NCBI GenBank assembly: GCA_965208065.1
Contig: OZ242313.1
Coordinates: 3,782,001 to 3,846,000 of the forward strand
From: Bin103 sp002238925
GTDB lineage: Bacteria > Spirochaetota > Spirochaetia > SZUA-6 > Bin103
Length of the DNA: 64,000 nucleotides
Direction of reading: 5' to 3'
A program made the translations under genes and the position numbers. The notes beneath the pieces were generated by a model. That model had not been told where the DNA came from. It made no database searches and saw only the letters and a program-made list of their open reading frames with translations. This document shows positions 35,659-44,235 of the stretch, one piece after another (position 1 is the first letter of the stretch; the number at the start of each line of letters is the position of its first letter).

Positions 35659-35871
35659 ATGCCCCCGTCCGTCGGGCACCGCACGGCGTTTTCGTGGCTC
35701 AGAGAGCGGCAGTTCATCGACCTCGATCGACAGGCAGCCTTCGACGGCTTCATTGAGGTTCGTCAGTAATTCTTCGAACGTTTCCCCCTGTGTCGCACAG
35801 CCGGGGATGGAGGGCACTTCGGCCCAATAACCGCCCTCCTCCGCTTGGTGCACCACGACCTTCACCTTCAT
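35638..35871 (-). CDS. HicB-family antitoxin, apparently without HicA
   Basis: A 77-residue HicB-like domain (MKVKVVVHQAEEGGYWAEVP, then SIPGCATQGETFEELLTNLN and EAVEGCL). HicB neutralises the dsRNA-binding toxin HicA. No HicA-like gene is adjacent on either side, so it is an orphan or has lost its partner. The last 21 bp overlap the rraA gene end to end. Confidence 0.8.
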   Translation of the reverse strand: MKVKVVVHQAEEGGYWAEVPSIPGCATQGETFEELLTNLNEAVEGCLSIEVDELPLSEPRKRRAVPDGRGHLGVGAE

Positions 35872-35966
35872 CGCGATATGGTCCCCTCTCTTGTCCTTCG
35901 TACTATCCGGTAGCCTCACCGATCCGGTCGCCCCGGTCAAGACATTGGCGGGGCAAGGGCACCCTG

Positions 35967-36068
35967 CTGTGGCTCGCGTCGTGTATCAAGAACCTGCCAG
36001 CCGCCGTGCGCCGCGTGATTGCCAGCAACGCCGGCAACCTGTTCATCTCCGCGATCACGGCATCACGG
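35967..36068 (+). pseudogene. Possible N-terminal remnant of a VapC toxin
   Basis: The frame LLWLASCIKNLPAAVRRVIA then SNAGNLFISAITAS resembles the first 45 residues of VapC (LDTNICIYLIK..AVRRRF..ISAITLAEL), but it lacks the first Asp and ends in a stop before the Glu position. The similarity is short and could be chance. Confidence 0.35.
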
Positions 36069-36109
36069 TGATCTGGGACGGACGCCGGTCGTCTCGTTGA
36101 GATCCGCGT

Positions 36110-37747
36110 TCATTGCGCGCGGCGCTGTTGCAGGTCGTGCCAGGGGACGACGCCGCAGCGGCGTGCCCAGTCGTCGTACCGGCGCGCCAGCCGGCGCACC
36201 TCGCCGCCGCGGGCAGCAGCCAGGTCGCGCAGTTCGGTGCGGTCGCGGTGCATGTCGTACAGCTCCCAGGAGCCGGGGTGGCGGGAGACCAGCTTCCACT
36301 GGCCGTCGCGCACGGCGCGGTTGCCCTCGTGCTCGAAGAAGATGGGACGGTCGCGCTGCCACGGCGCGCCGGACAGCAGGGGCAGCAGGTTCTCTCCCTC
36401 CACCGGGGTCACCGGGCGCCCGTCACGACGTTCCGGGAGCGGGATTCCGGCCGCGGCGAGCAGGGTCGGCATGATATCGATAACATGCACCGGCTGGTGG
36501 GCGATGCCGGAGCGCTCGATGACCCGCGGCCACGACGCCACCAGCGGGGTGCCGATGCCGCCCTCGTGCACCCAGTGCTTGAACAGCCGAAACGGGGTGT
36601 TGGAGGCGTTCGCCCACGGCAGGTCGTAGCTCTGGAAGGTGTCGTCGGGGCCCGGCGACACCGCCGGCGTGTTGCCGACGCGCATCGGGCGCCCGTCGGG
36701 GGTGGGGATGTTGTAGCGAAACGGCCCCGGGCTGTCGCCGTCCTCGTCCAGGAACTCCGCGCAGCCGCCGTTGTCTGACAGGAACAGCACCAGGGTGTCG
36801 TCTTCCACGCCGGCCCGGCGCAACGCGTCCATGAGGCGGCCAATGCCGCGGTCCATGCTCTCGACCTGTGCGGCGTACACGGCCATGCGCAGCTCCTCCC
36901 AGGCGTGGTGGCGCGCATCGCGCCAGGGCCGGGAGTCCGGGTCGCGCGGCGAGATCGGCCAGCGCCGGTCGAGCATCCCGTTGCCCTTGAGTTGCTCGTG
37001 GCGGGCGGTGCGCACGGCGTCCCAACCGTTCCGGTAGCGGCCCTCGTGGCGCGCGATGTCCTCCGGCAACGCGTGCAGCGGCCAGTGCGGGGCGGTATAG
37101 CCGACGTACAGGAAGAACGGCGCATCCGCCGCTGCCGCCTCCTCCACCATGGTCGCGGCGCGATCGCTGATGTCATCGGTCAGGTAGTAGGAGTCCGACT
37201 CGGCGCCGGGGTTCACCAGGCGGTCGTCATGCACCATGTAGGGCGGGTTGAAGTAGCTGCCGCCGCCGCCGGCCATGCCGTAGTGGGTGTCGAAGCCGCG
37301 CTGCACTGGCAGCGGATGGTCGGGCGTGCCGGGGCGCCAGGTCTCGGGGCGGTTTGCCTGGTAGCCGCCGCCGACGTGCCACTTGCCCGCCATCATGGTG
37401 CGGTAGCCGCCCACCTTCAGCGCCTCGGCGATGGTAACGCAATCGTCGCGCAGGTAGCCCTGGTACTCCGGGATGCCGTAGTTGCCCACCATGTGGCCGA
37501 CGCCGGCCTGCTGCGGGTACAGCCCGGTGAGCAGCGCCGCACGGGTCGGACAGCAGCGCGCGCAGTTGTAAGCCTGCGAGAAGCGCAGCCCGGAGCCGGC
37601 CAGCGCGTCCAGGTTCGGGGTGGCGATCTCCGACCCGTAGCAGCCGATGTCCGAGTACCCGAGGTCGTCCGCCAGGATCACCACGAAATTGGGGCGCCGC
37701 GCCGCCGAAGGCGCCGCGCCGTTGCACTGTTCGTTCCGTTCCGCCAT
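36110..37747 (-). CDS. Arylsulfatase-type sulfatase
   Basis: A 545-residue sulfatase. Metal site VVILADDLGYSDIGCYGSE, formylglycine signature C65-C-P-T-R with AALLTGLYPQQAGVGHM, substrate-contact MAGKWHVGG, second metal motif VLFLSDNGGCAEFLDE and C-terminal RAVRDGQWKLVS. It matches the arylsulfatase A-like group. No signal peptide from ATG 37747. A sulfite-exporter-like gene diverges from it 131 bp away. Confidence 0.93.
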   Translation of the reverse strand: MAERNEQCNGAAPSAARRPNFVVILADDLGYSDIGCYGSEIATPNLDALAGSGLRFSQAYNCARCCPTRAALLTGLYPQQAGVGHMVGNYGIPEYQGYLRDDCVTIAEALKVGGYRTMMAGKWHVGGGYQANRPETWRPGTPDHPLPVQRGFDTHYGMAGGGGSYFNPPYMVHDDRLVNPGAESDSYYLTDDISDRAATMVEEAAAADAPFFLYVGYTAPHWPLHALPEDIARHEGRYRNGWDAVRTARHEQLKGNGMLDRRWPISPRDPDSRPWRDARHHAWEELRMAVYAAQVESMDRGIGRLMDALRRAGVEDDTLVLFLSDNGGCAEFLDEDGDSPGPFRYNIPTPDGRPMRVGNTPAVSPGPDDTFQSYDLPWANASNTPFRLFKHWVHEGGIGTPLVASWPRVIERSGIAHQPVHVIDIMPTLLAAAGIPLPERRDGRPVTPVEGENLLPLLSGAPWQRDRPIFFEHEGNRAVRDGQWKLVSRHPGSWELYDMHRDRTELRDLAAARGGEVRRLARRYDDWARRCGVVPWHDLQQRRAQ

Positions 37748-37878
37748 GCCGGCGAGCCTATGTCCGTTCGCCGGCAGGCTCAAGCGCGGACCGCGCGTAC
37801 GTCCCACCTTGCACGCGCCGGGGCGGTGCGCGCCATGGATGACCTGGAGCGTCGTTCCGGCTATCGTGCGGCGGCACC

Positions 37879-38640
37879 GTGACCGAGCTGCTGGAACACA
37901 TGCCTGCTCTGAGCGCACTGCAGTGGGCCGGCTACCAGGCCGGCGCGCTGCTGGTGGGGTTCACCAAGACCGGCGTGCCCGGCCTCGGACCGGTCGTGGT
38001 GCCGCTGATGGCGACCGTGTTCCCGGCGCGCGCCTCCACCGGCCTGCTGCTGCCCCTGCTGCTGGCCGCCGACCTGTTCGCCGTTGTGCACTACCGCCGG
38101 CACGCGGTGTGGCCGCACCTGTGCCGCCTGCTGCCCTGGGCCGCCGCCGGCATCGTGGCCGGCTGGCTGGTGCTCGGCCGCATCAACGACCGCCAACTGG
38201 AAGCAGCGATCGGCGCCATCGTATTGGTGATCGTCGCCCTCGGCCTGCTGGGCGGGCGCTGGCAGGCGCGCTCCGACGCCATGGCCCGCTCTTGGTGGTG
38301 GGCGGGAGGGCTCGGTCTGGCGGCCGGCTTCACCACCATGATCTCCAACGCCGCCGGCCCGATCATGGTGATCTACCTGCTCGCGATGCGCCTGCCCAAG
38401 CGCGAGTTCGTCGGCACCGGCGCCTGGTACTACCTCACCATGAACCTGCTCAAGGTTCCTTTCAGCGCCAGCCTCGGGCTGATCACCGGTCCCACCCTGC
38501 TGCTCAACGCGACCGCGCTGCCGGCCATCGCCGCCGGCGCCTGGTTTGGCGTCGCCGCGCTGGAACGCATCCCGGAGCGCGGCTTCAACACTGCCATGCA
38601 GGTGCTGGCCGCCGCCGCCGCCATCAACCTCCTGCTGTAA
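37879..38640 (+). CDS. TauE/SafE-family membrane exporter
   Basis: A 253-residue membrane protein with about seven hydrophobic helices. It has the TauE/SafE repeats GFTKTGVPGLGPVVVPLMAT near the N-terminus and GFTTMISNAAGPIMVIYLLA in the second half. The family is thought to export sulfite, sulfoacetate or similar anions. GTG start. Being divergent from a sulfatase gene hints at sulfur anion traffic, which is inference. Confidence 0.88.
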   Translation: MTELLEHMPALSALQWAGYQAGALLVGFTKTGVPGLGPVVVPLMATVFPARASTGLLLPLLLAADLFAVVHYRRHAVWPHLCRLLPWAAAGIVAGWLVLGRINDRQLEAAIGAIVLVIVALGLLGGRWQARSDAMARSWWWAGGLGLAAGFTTMISNAAGPIMVIYLLAMRLPKREFVGTGAWYYLTMNLLKVPFSASLGLITGPTLLLNATALPAIAAGAWFGVAALERIPERGFNTAMQVLAAAAAINLLL

Positions 38641-38658
38641 GCGCCGGCTCACCTCGCC

Positions 38659-38724
38659 ATGAGTATTTTCCGGTTGACTGAAATTGAGTCATGAGTATAT
38701 TCGGGCTTACCGGAAAATATTCAT
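38659..38724. repeat. Inverted repeat in front of the DUF4143 ATPase gene
   Basis: ATGAGTATTTTCCGGT (38659-38674) and ACCGGAAAATATTCAT (38709-38724) are inverted copies with one mismatch. Between them is a third, direct, half copy ATGAGTATATTCGGG (38691-38705). The right arm covers the ATG of the ATPase gene, so a bound protein or folded RNA could control its translation or transcription. Confidence 0.7.
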
Positions 38725-39877
38725 GCCTTCGCGCCGGATGACATACAGATACCTGGCAGCCTCGGTGACCGGAGATCTTGCCGAGCGCATGGTGTTCGTG
38801 GGCGGACCCCGTCAGGTGGGAAAGACGACGTTCGCCTTGTCCTTGTTGGGCTCCGACGCCGACGAGTCGTTGCCCGCCTACCTGAATTGGGACTATCCGC
38901 TTGACCGGGAAGCGATCCTCGCCGCGCGGCTGCCCTCGCGCCAGCGGCTCGTAATCTTCGACGAGATTCACAAGTACGCGGGCTGGCGCGGCCTGATCAA
39001 GGGGCTGTACGACAAGCACCGGTCTTCGGTTTCGTTCCTGGTTACCGGTTCCGCACGCCTCGACTACTACCGCAAGGGCGGCGACTCCCTGCAGGGCCGC
39101 TACCACTACTACCGGCTGCATCCATTTACGCTGCTGGAGAGCCCTGCCGCGGCAGACGCCGGCACGGTCGATCACCTGCTCCGCTTCGGCGGCTTCCCTG
39201 AGCCGTTCCTGCGCGGCGAGGAACGGTTCCATCGCCGCTGGCTGCACGAGCACTCGGCGCGCGTGGTACATGAAGATCTGCGCGACCTGGAGCAGGTGCG
39301 CGAGGTATCGCGGCTCGACCTGCTGCTCGCCCACTTGCCCGCCTGCGTGGGGTCGCCGCTGTCGGTGAACCACCTGCGCAAGCTGCTGCAAGCCTCGCAC
39401 GAGAGCGTCGAGCGGTGGATCACGGCCTTCGAGCGCCTCTACCTGTGCTACCGGCTGGCGCCGTACGGGAGCGCGCCGATCAGGGCGGTCCGCAAGGAAC
39501 GGAAGCTCTACTTCTGGGACTGGTCGCGGGTGGCCGAAGCTGGCGCCCGGTTCGAGAACATGGTGGCGGGACACCTGCTGAAGTACTGCCACCTGGTCGA
39601 AGACACCGAGGGACACGCGATGGAACTGCGCTTCCTGCGCGACACCGACGGGCGCGAAATCGACTTTGTGGTCCTGCGCGACGGCCACCCCGAGTTCGCC
39701 GTTGAATGCAAGAGCGGCGACCGGCGCGCATCACCGGCGTGCCGCTACATGCGGGAACGCAGCAGCATCCCACGCTGGTACCAGGTGCACCTGGGCTCGA
39801 CCGACTTCGGCGACGAGCACTCCGCCACCCGCGTCCTCCCGTTCCCGACCTTCTGCCGCGAACTCTCCCTGCCGTAG
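38723..39877 (+). CDS. AAA ATPase with DUF4143 (nuclease-like) C-terminal domain
   Basis: A 384-residue protein. AAA_14 domain with Walker A GGPRQVGKTTFALSLLG and Walker B RLVIFDEIHKYAGWRGLIKG, then VTGSARLDYYRKGGDS. The C-terminal DUF4143 part has EIDFVVLRDGHPEFAVECKS, the D...ExK pattern of the PD-(D/E)XK fold. These proteins are widespread, often repeated in genomes, and of unknown function. Start at ATG 38723 inside the inverted repeat; ATG 38738 is an alternative. Confidence 0.88.
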   Translation: MPSRRMTYRYLAASVTGDLAERMVFVGGPRQVGKTTFALSLLGSDADESLPAYLNWDYPLDREAILAARLPSRQRLVIFDEIHKYAGWRGLIKGLYDKHRSSVSFLVTGSARLDYYRKGGDSLQGRYHYYRLHPFTLLESPAAADAGTVDHLLRFGGFPEPFLRGEERFHRRWLHEHSARVVHEDLRDLEQVREVSRLDLLLAHLPACVGSPLSVNHLRKLLQASHESVERWITAFERLYLCYRLAPYGSAPIRAVRKERKLYFWDWSRVAEAGARFENMVAGHLLKYCHLVEDTEGHAMELRFLRDTDGREIDFVVLRDGHPEFAVECKSGDRRASPACRYMRERSSIPRWYQVHLGSTDFGDEHSATRVLPFPTFCRELSLP

Positions 39878-39902
39878 AGTCATATCGGCGACAAGTGCTT
39901 GC

Positions 39903-40655
39903 TCAGGCCTTGATGCCGGTGAGGGTGATGCCCTCGATGAAGTAGCGCTGTGCGAACAGGAACAGCACCAACACGGGCGCGATGACCACCGTCGAGGCGG
40001 CCATCAGCAGGTGCCACTGCGACGTATACAGGCCGGTGAACTCCGCCAGCCCCAGAGCCAGGGTGAACTGCCGCGAGTCGTTGAGGTAGATCAGCGGCCC
40101 CAGGAAGTCGTTCCACTCGAACAGCGCCGTGAAAATGGCCACGGTGATCAACGCCGGCCGGCTCAGCGGCACCACCACATGGCGCAGGACCTGCAAGGGA
40201 TTGGCGCCGTCGATGATCGCCGCCTCGTCCAACTCCCGCGGCAGCGTCAGGAAAAATTGCCGCAGCAGGAACACGTAGAATATCGAACCGCCGAACCAGT
40301 CGGGCAGTACGAGCGGCCAGTAGGTATTGATCAGACCGATGCGGGCCCACAGCAGAAAGGTAGGGATCAGGGTCACGGCGTACGGCAGCATCAGGGCGCT
40401 CAGTAACACCCCGAACACCCAGTCACGCCCCGGCCAGGACAGCCGCGAGAATCCGAAGGCGGCCAGGGCCGCGGTGATCGCCGTACCGACCACGGTCGGC
40501 ACCAGGATGAACAGCGTATTGAAGAAGTAGCGCACGAACGGGATCGTTGTGAGCGCCTTGGGGTAATTGTCCCACTGCCACGGATCGGGAATCCACTCCG
40601 GGGGAAAGATGAAAATCTGGCCCAGTCCCATGAACGAACTGCGCACCAGCCACAC
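39903..40655 (-). pseudogene. N-terminally truncated ABC sugar permease (MalG type)
   Basis: 250 residues matching the MalG/binding-protein-dependent permease family, with the EAA loop ELDEAAIIDGANPLQVLRHV and the C-terminal FAQRYFIEGITLTGIKA. The first membrane helix is missing. Upstream on the minus strand the frame continues only as SLIPLVWLVR before a TGA near 40670. Further upstream is a fragment of a solute-binding protein. A deletion has thus removed the first permease and parts of both neighbours. Confidence 0.75.
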
Positions 40656-40671
40656 CAGCGGAATCAGCGAT

Positions 40672-40775
40672 CAGCACACCACGCGCCTCGTCCGGATGCT
40701 CGGTGGCCGCATAGATGACCGTCGGCGAGCCGAGCAGAATGGTGGTACGCCGGTTGGCAATGTCAACTCTGGTCC
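40672..40775 (-). pseudogene. Fragment of an extracellular solute-binding protein
   Basis: Read on the minus strand this gives VDIANRRTTILLGSPTVIYA followed by ATEHPDEARGVL, the typical near-C-terminal stretch of a sugar-binding protein. It joins out of frame to the truncated permease. It is a scar of a larger operon (binding protein, permease, permease). Confidence 0.65.
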
Positions 40776-40824
40776 GTTTATCTGCTGCGGCGCCCGGCGG
40801 CTCCGGCTATACTGCTGCCTGACG

Positions 40825-41763
40825 ATGGCCCCAGCAGATCCGCCGCTTGACCGCCCCTCGTTGCGCCGCCGGCTGGAGCGGTCCAAGTACCTGTACCTGC
40901 TGTTCACCGGGCCGTTCCTGTTCTACGTGCTGTTCGAGTACGCGCCGATGTTCGGGGTGCTGATCGCCTTCAAGGAGATCAAGGTGTTCCGCGGCCTCAT
41001 TCCGATGCTGACCGCGCCGAACGTCGGCTTCAAGTACTTCGAGCAGTATCTGGCCGACCCCTACTTCTGGCAGCTGGTGCGCAACACGGTGCTGATCCGC
41101 GTGCTCGGGCTGGCGATCGGTTTCCCGGCGCCGATCATCCTGGCGCTTATGCTCAACGAGGTACGCTCCGATCCGTTCAAGCGCACCATCCAGTCGATCA
41201 CCTACATGCCGCACTTCATCTCGCTGGTAGTGATCTGCGGCATGATCGTCAACTTCGTGGCCACCGACGGCGTGGTGAACAACTTCCTGGCCTTCCTCGG
41301 CTTCGAGCGCACGCCGTTCCTGGTGAAGCCGGAATGGTTCCGGCCCATCTACATTGCCAGCGACGTGTGGCAGGACGTCGGCTGGGGCTCGATCATCTAC
41401 CTGGCGGCGCTCACCAACATCGACCCGCAGATCTACGAGGCGGCGGCGATCGACGGCGCCGGGCGCTGGCGCCGCCTGCGGCACGTCACCTGGCCGGGTA
41501 TCCTGCCCACCGTCATCATCCTGTTCATCCTCGCCCTGGGGCGGATCATGGAGGTGGGGTACCAGAAGATCATCCTGCTCTACACCGGCGCCACCTACGA
41601 GACCGCGGACGTGATCAACACCTTCGTCTACCGGCGCGGGCTGATCGAGTCCGACTTCGCCTACGCCACCGCGGTCGGGCTGTTCACGTCGGTTATCGGC
41701 TTCGCGTTCGTTATCGCCGCCAACCGCATCAGCCGCGCCGTCGGGGAGACCAGCCTGTGGTAG
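40825..41763 (+). CDS. lplB: ABC transporter permease, LplB type
   Basis: A 312-residue inner membrane permease of carbohydrate importers. Opening YLYLLFTGPFLFYVLFEYAP, the SITYMPHFISLVVICGMIVN segment, the EAA loop EAAAIDGAGRWRRLRHVTWP, and the ending NRISRAVGETSLW are the LplB hallmarks. It is the first gene of an operon with YtcP and a binding protein. No ATPase gene is present; these importers usually share an ATPase such as MsmK encoded elsewhere. Confidence 0.93.
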   Translation: MAPADPPLDRPSLRRRLERSKYLYLLFTGPFLFYVLFEYAPMFGVLIAFKEIKVFRGLIPMLTAPNVGFKYFEQYLADPYFWQLVRNTVLIRVLGLAIGFPAPIILALMLNEVRSDPFKRTIQSITYMPHFISLVVICGMIVNFVATDGVVNNFLAFLGFERTPFLVKPEWFRPIYIASDVWQDVGWGSIIYLAALTNIDPQIYEAAAIDGAGRWRRLRHVTWPGILPTVIILFILALGRIMEVGYQKIILLYTGATYETADVINTFVYRRGLIESDFAYATAVGLFTSVIGFAFVIAANRISRAVGETSLW

Positions 41764-42641
41764 GCATCGCACGCGCCGCCACCCCCGGCGACCGGGTGTT
41801 CGGCCTGGTCAACGGCCTGCTGCTGGTGGCGCTCGCCTTCATTACCCTGTATCCGCTCTACTACGTCGCCATCGTGTCAATCTCGCACGGCTACGCGGTG
41901 GTGCGCGGCGAGGTGGGCTGGTGGCCGGTGCAGGTCAACCTGGAGTCGTACCGCGCCGTCCTGGAAGCGCCCTACGTGCTTATTTCCTACCGCAACACCA
42001 TTTGGTACACGGTGGTCGGCACCATTGTGAACGTGGCGCTGTCCGCGTTCTGCGCCTACCCGTTGGCAATGAAATTCTTCTACGGGCGGCGCTTCTTCAC
42101 CGCCTTCATCGTGGCCACCATGTTCTTCAAGGGCGGCCTGATCCCGACCTACCTGGTGGTGCGCAGCCTCGGCCTGCTCGACTCCATGTGGTCGTTGGTC
42201 CTGCCCACCGCCATCGTCACCTACTACATGATCATCATGCGCACCTTCTTCCAGAACATCCCGGAGGAGCTGCACGACTCGGCGTACCTGGACGGCGCCA
42301 ACGACATCCAGATCTTCTTCCGCATCGCGCTGCCGATCTCGACGCCGATCATCGCCACCATGACGCTGTTTTACGCCGTGCAGCACTGGAACAGCTTCTT
42401 CCCGGCGCTGATCTACCTGAGCGACCGCGCCAAGTACCCGATCCAGCTGGTGCTGCGCAGCATGGTGATCGAGGGGGACGTGGCCAACATGCAGGTGGAG
42501 TTCCAGGACGACGAGCGGATTGTCGACACTACCGTGAAGTACGCCATCATCATGGTGTCCACGGTCCCGATCCTGCTGCTGTACCCCTTCCTGCAAAGAT
42601 ATTTCGTAAAGGGCATAATGATAGGCAGCCTGAAAGGCTGA
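41757..42641 (+). CDS. ytcP: ABC transporter permease, YtcP type
   Basis: A 294-residue permease with FITLYPLYYVAIVSISHGYA at the N-terminus, MFFKGGLIPTYLVVRSLGLL in the middle, the EAA loop AYLDGANDIQIFFRIALPIS and C-terminal PFLQRYFVKGIMIGSLKG. The GTG start overlaps the lplB stop by 7 bp; the same overlap occurs in the second operon at 59432. It partners LplB in the importer. Confidence 0.93.
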   Translation: MVGIARAATPGDRVFGLVNGLLLVALAFITLYPLYYVAIVSISHGYAVVRGEVGWWPVQVNLESYRAVLEAPYVLISYRNTIWYTVVGTIVNVALSAFCAYPLAMKFFYGRRFFTAFIVATMFFKGGLIPTYLVVRSLGLLDSMWSLVLPTAIVTYYMIIMRTFFQNIPEELHDSAYLDGANDIQIFFRIALPISTPIIATMTLFYAVQHWNSFFPALIYLSDRAKYPIQLVLRSMVIEGDVANMQVEFQDDERIVDTTVKYAIIMVSTVPILLLYPFLQRYFVKGIMIGSLKG

Positions 42642-42669
42642 CCGCACAACATCAAGGAGGGTGTTTCTG

Positions 42670-44214
42670 ATGCAGAAACTGTTTCTATTGGGCTCAGCGA
42701 TGATGCTGGCCGCCGCCGGAGCGTTTGCCGCCGCTGCCGGAGAGGAGAGCGCGGCGATGGACAACGAGCCGACCGTGCTGAAGGTGGTGCTGCAGGATCG
42801 CGGCACCGCGCCGATCAACGTCGACTCGTCCGTGATCGACGCGATCGAGGAGCAGTTGAATATCATCTTCGACATCACCGCAATTCCGGGCGGGGGCGAC
42901 TACAACCAGAAGAAGCGCACCCTGATCGCCACCGACGACGTGCCCGACATCCTCAAGGTGCACCGCAACGACCTGGTCGAATTCGGCGACACCGGCGTGT
43001 TCCTGGCACTGAACGAGATGATCGACACCCAGGTGCCCAACTACAAGCGCATCCTGGAGGGCAACGAGCGCGTGCAGAAGACCGCCATCGACGGCGTCTA
43101 CTACGCGTTCGCCACCACCAAGCGGTTCGAGTTCCACCGCGGCATCATCAGCGTGATCCGCACCGACGTGGTGAACGACCTGGGACTGGAGTTGCCGCAG
43201 ACCTTCGACGAGCTTTACGGCGTGCTGGCGGCCATCAAGCAGGCGCACCCCGACAGCCACGTGTGGACCAACCGGGGCGGCGGCCGCAGCCTGGTGCGCA
43301 ACACCTCCTACGCGTTCGGCACCGGCGGCGACATCTACTACGATCCCGCGATCGACGGCGGGCGCTGGGCGTACGGCCCGATCCAGCCGCAATACCGCAA
43401 CCTGCTGGCGTACCTGCACCGCGCCTACGACGAGGGCATTCTCGACCCCGACTTCGCCACCCTCACCACTGCTCAATGGCGCGAGAAGCAGGGCTCGGAG
43501 AAGAGCTTCTTCTTCTACGACAACCCCACCTACGGCAAGCGCGCCAACGACGCCATCGTGCCGGTCAATCCGGACGCATGGTGGGCGCCGACCGACGTGC
43601 TGATGAACTCACTGGGGCAGCGGCGCTCGCTGTTCTACGAGGAGGAGGTGTCGAGCCAGATGTGGGCGGTCGGCCAGAAGACCGAGGCGCAGGACGCCAT
43701 CGCGGGCTTCTTCAACTTCGCCTACACGGATGAGTTCGCGGAGATGAAGGCGTTCGGACTTGAGGGCGTGCACTGGGTGCGCGACGGCGACGACTACCGC
43801 TTCACCGAAGAGATGCGCGCCGAGTACACCAGCGAAACCGGCGCCTACCTGATCGACAAATTCATGAACGAGGTGGGCACCGGCGCCTACGGTGCGTTCT
43901 CGCCCTATATCGACATGCGCCTGTACCGGATGAACTGGCCGGAGTACCAGATCAACTGGTACCTGGACATGGAGGCCACCGGCCACTGGGACGACCCGAA
44001 GGTGGTGGCGCCGTTCATCTCCGACGAACGCGAGGAAATCACCAACCTGACGGCGTCGCTGAACACGCAGGTGCACGCCGCCATCGACAAGGTGATTCTG
44101 GGCGACATGAGCCTGGAGGAGTGGGACGACCTGGTTGCCAAGATCAAACCGGACGCGATGCGGCTGGAAGAGATCCACAACGCCGCCGAGAAGCGCTACC
44201 AGATGTCGCGGTAG
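42670..44214 (+). CDS. Extracellular solute-binding protein of the LplB-YtcP importer
   Basis: A 514-residue secreted binding protein. Ribosome binding site AAGGAGG at 42653-42659, start ATG 42670. Signal peptide ends near AAAAGEE without a lipobox Cys. The mature domain has DVPDILKVHRNDLVEFGDTG, TAIDGVYYAFATTKR, DVVNDLGLELPQTFDELYGV and GSEKSFFFYDNPTYGKRA, typical of family 1 binding proteins from Paenibacillus and spirochaetes. Probably captures an oligosaccharide. Confidence 0.9.
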   Translation: MQKLFLLGSAMMLAAAGAFAAAAGEESAAMDNEPTVLKVVLQDRGTAPINVDSSVIDAIEEQLNIIFDITAIPGGGDYNQKKRTLIATDDVPDILKVHRNDLVEFGDTGVFLALNEMIDTQVPNYKRILEGNERVQKTAIDGVYYAFATTKRFEFHRGIISVIRTDVVNDLGLELPQTFDELYGVLAAIKQAHPDSHVWTNRGGGRSLVRNTSYAFGTGGDIYYDPAIDGGRWAYGPIQPQYRNLLAYLHRAYDEGILDPDFATLTTAQWREKQGSEKSFFFYDNPTYGKRANDAIVPVNPDAWWAPTDVLMNSLGQRRSLFYEEEVSSQMWAVGQKTEAQDAIAGFFNFAYTDEFAEMKAFGLEGVHWVRDGDDYRFTEEMRAEYTSETGAYLIDKFMNEVGTGAYGAFSPYIDMRLYRMNWPEYQINWYLDMEATGHWDDPKVVAPFISDEREEITNLTASLNTQVHAAIDKVILGDMSLEEWDDLVAKIKPDAMRLEEIHNAAEKRYQMSR

Positions 44215-44235
44215 GCTGGGCTGGCCGGTAACGAC

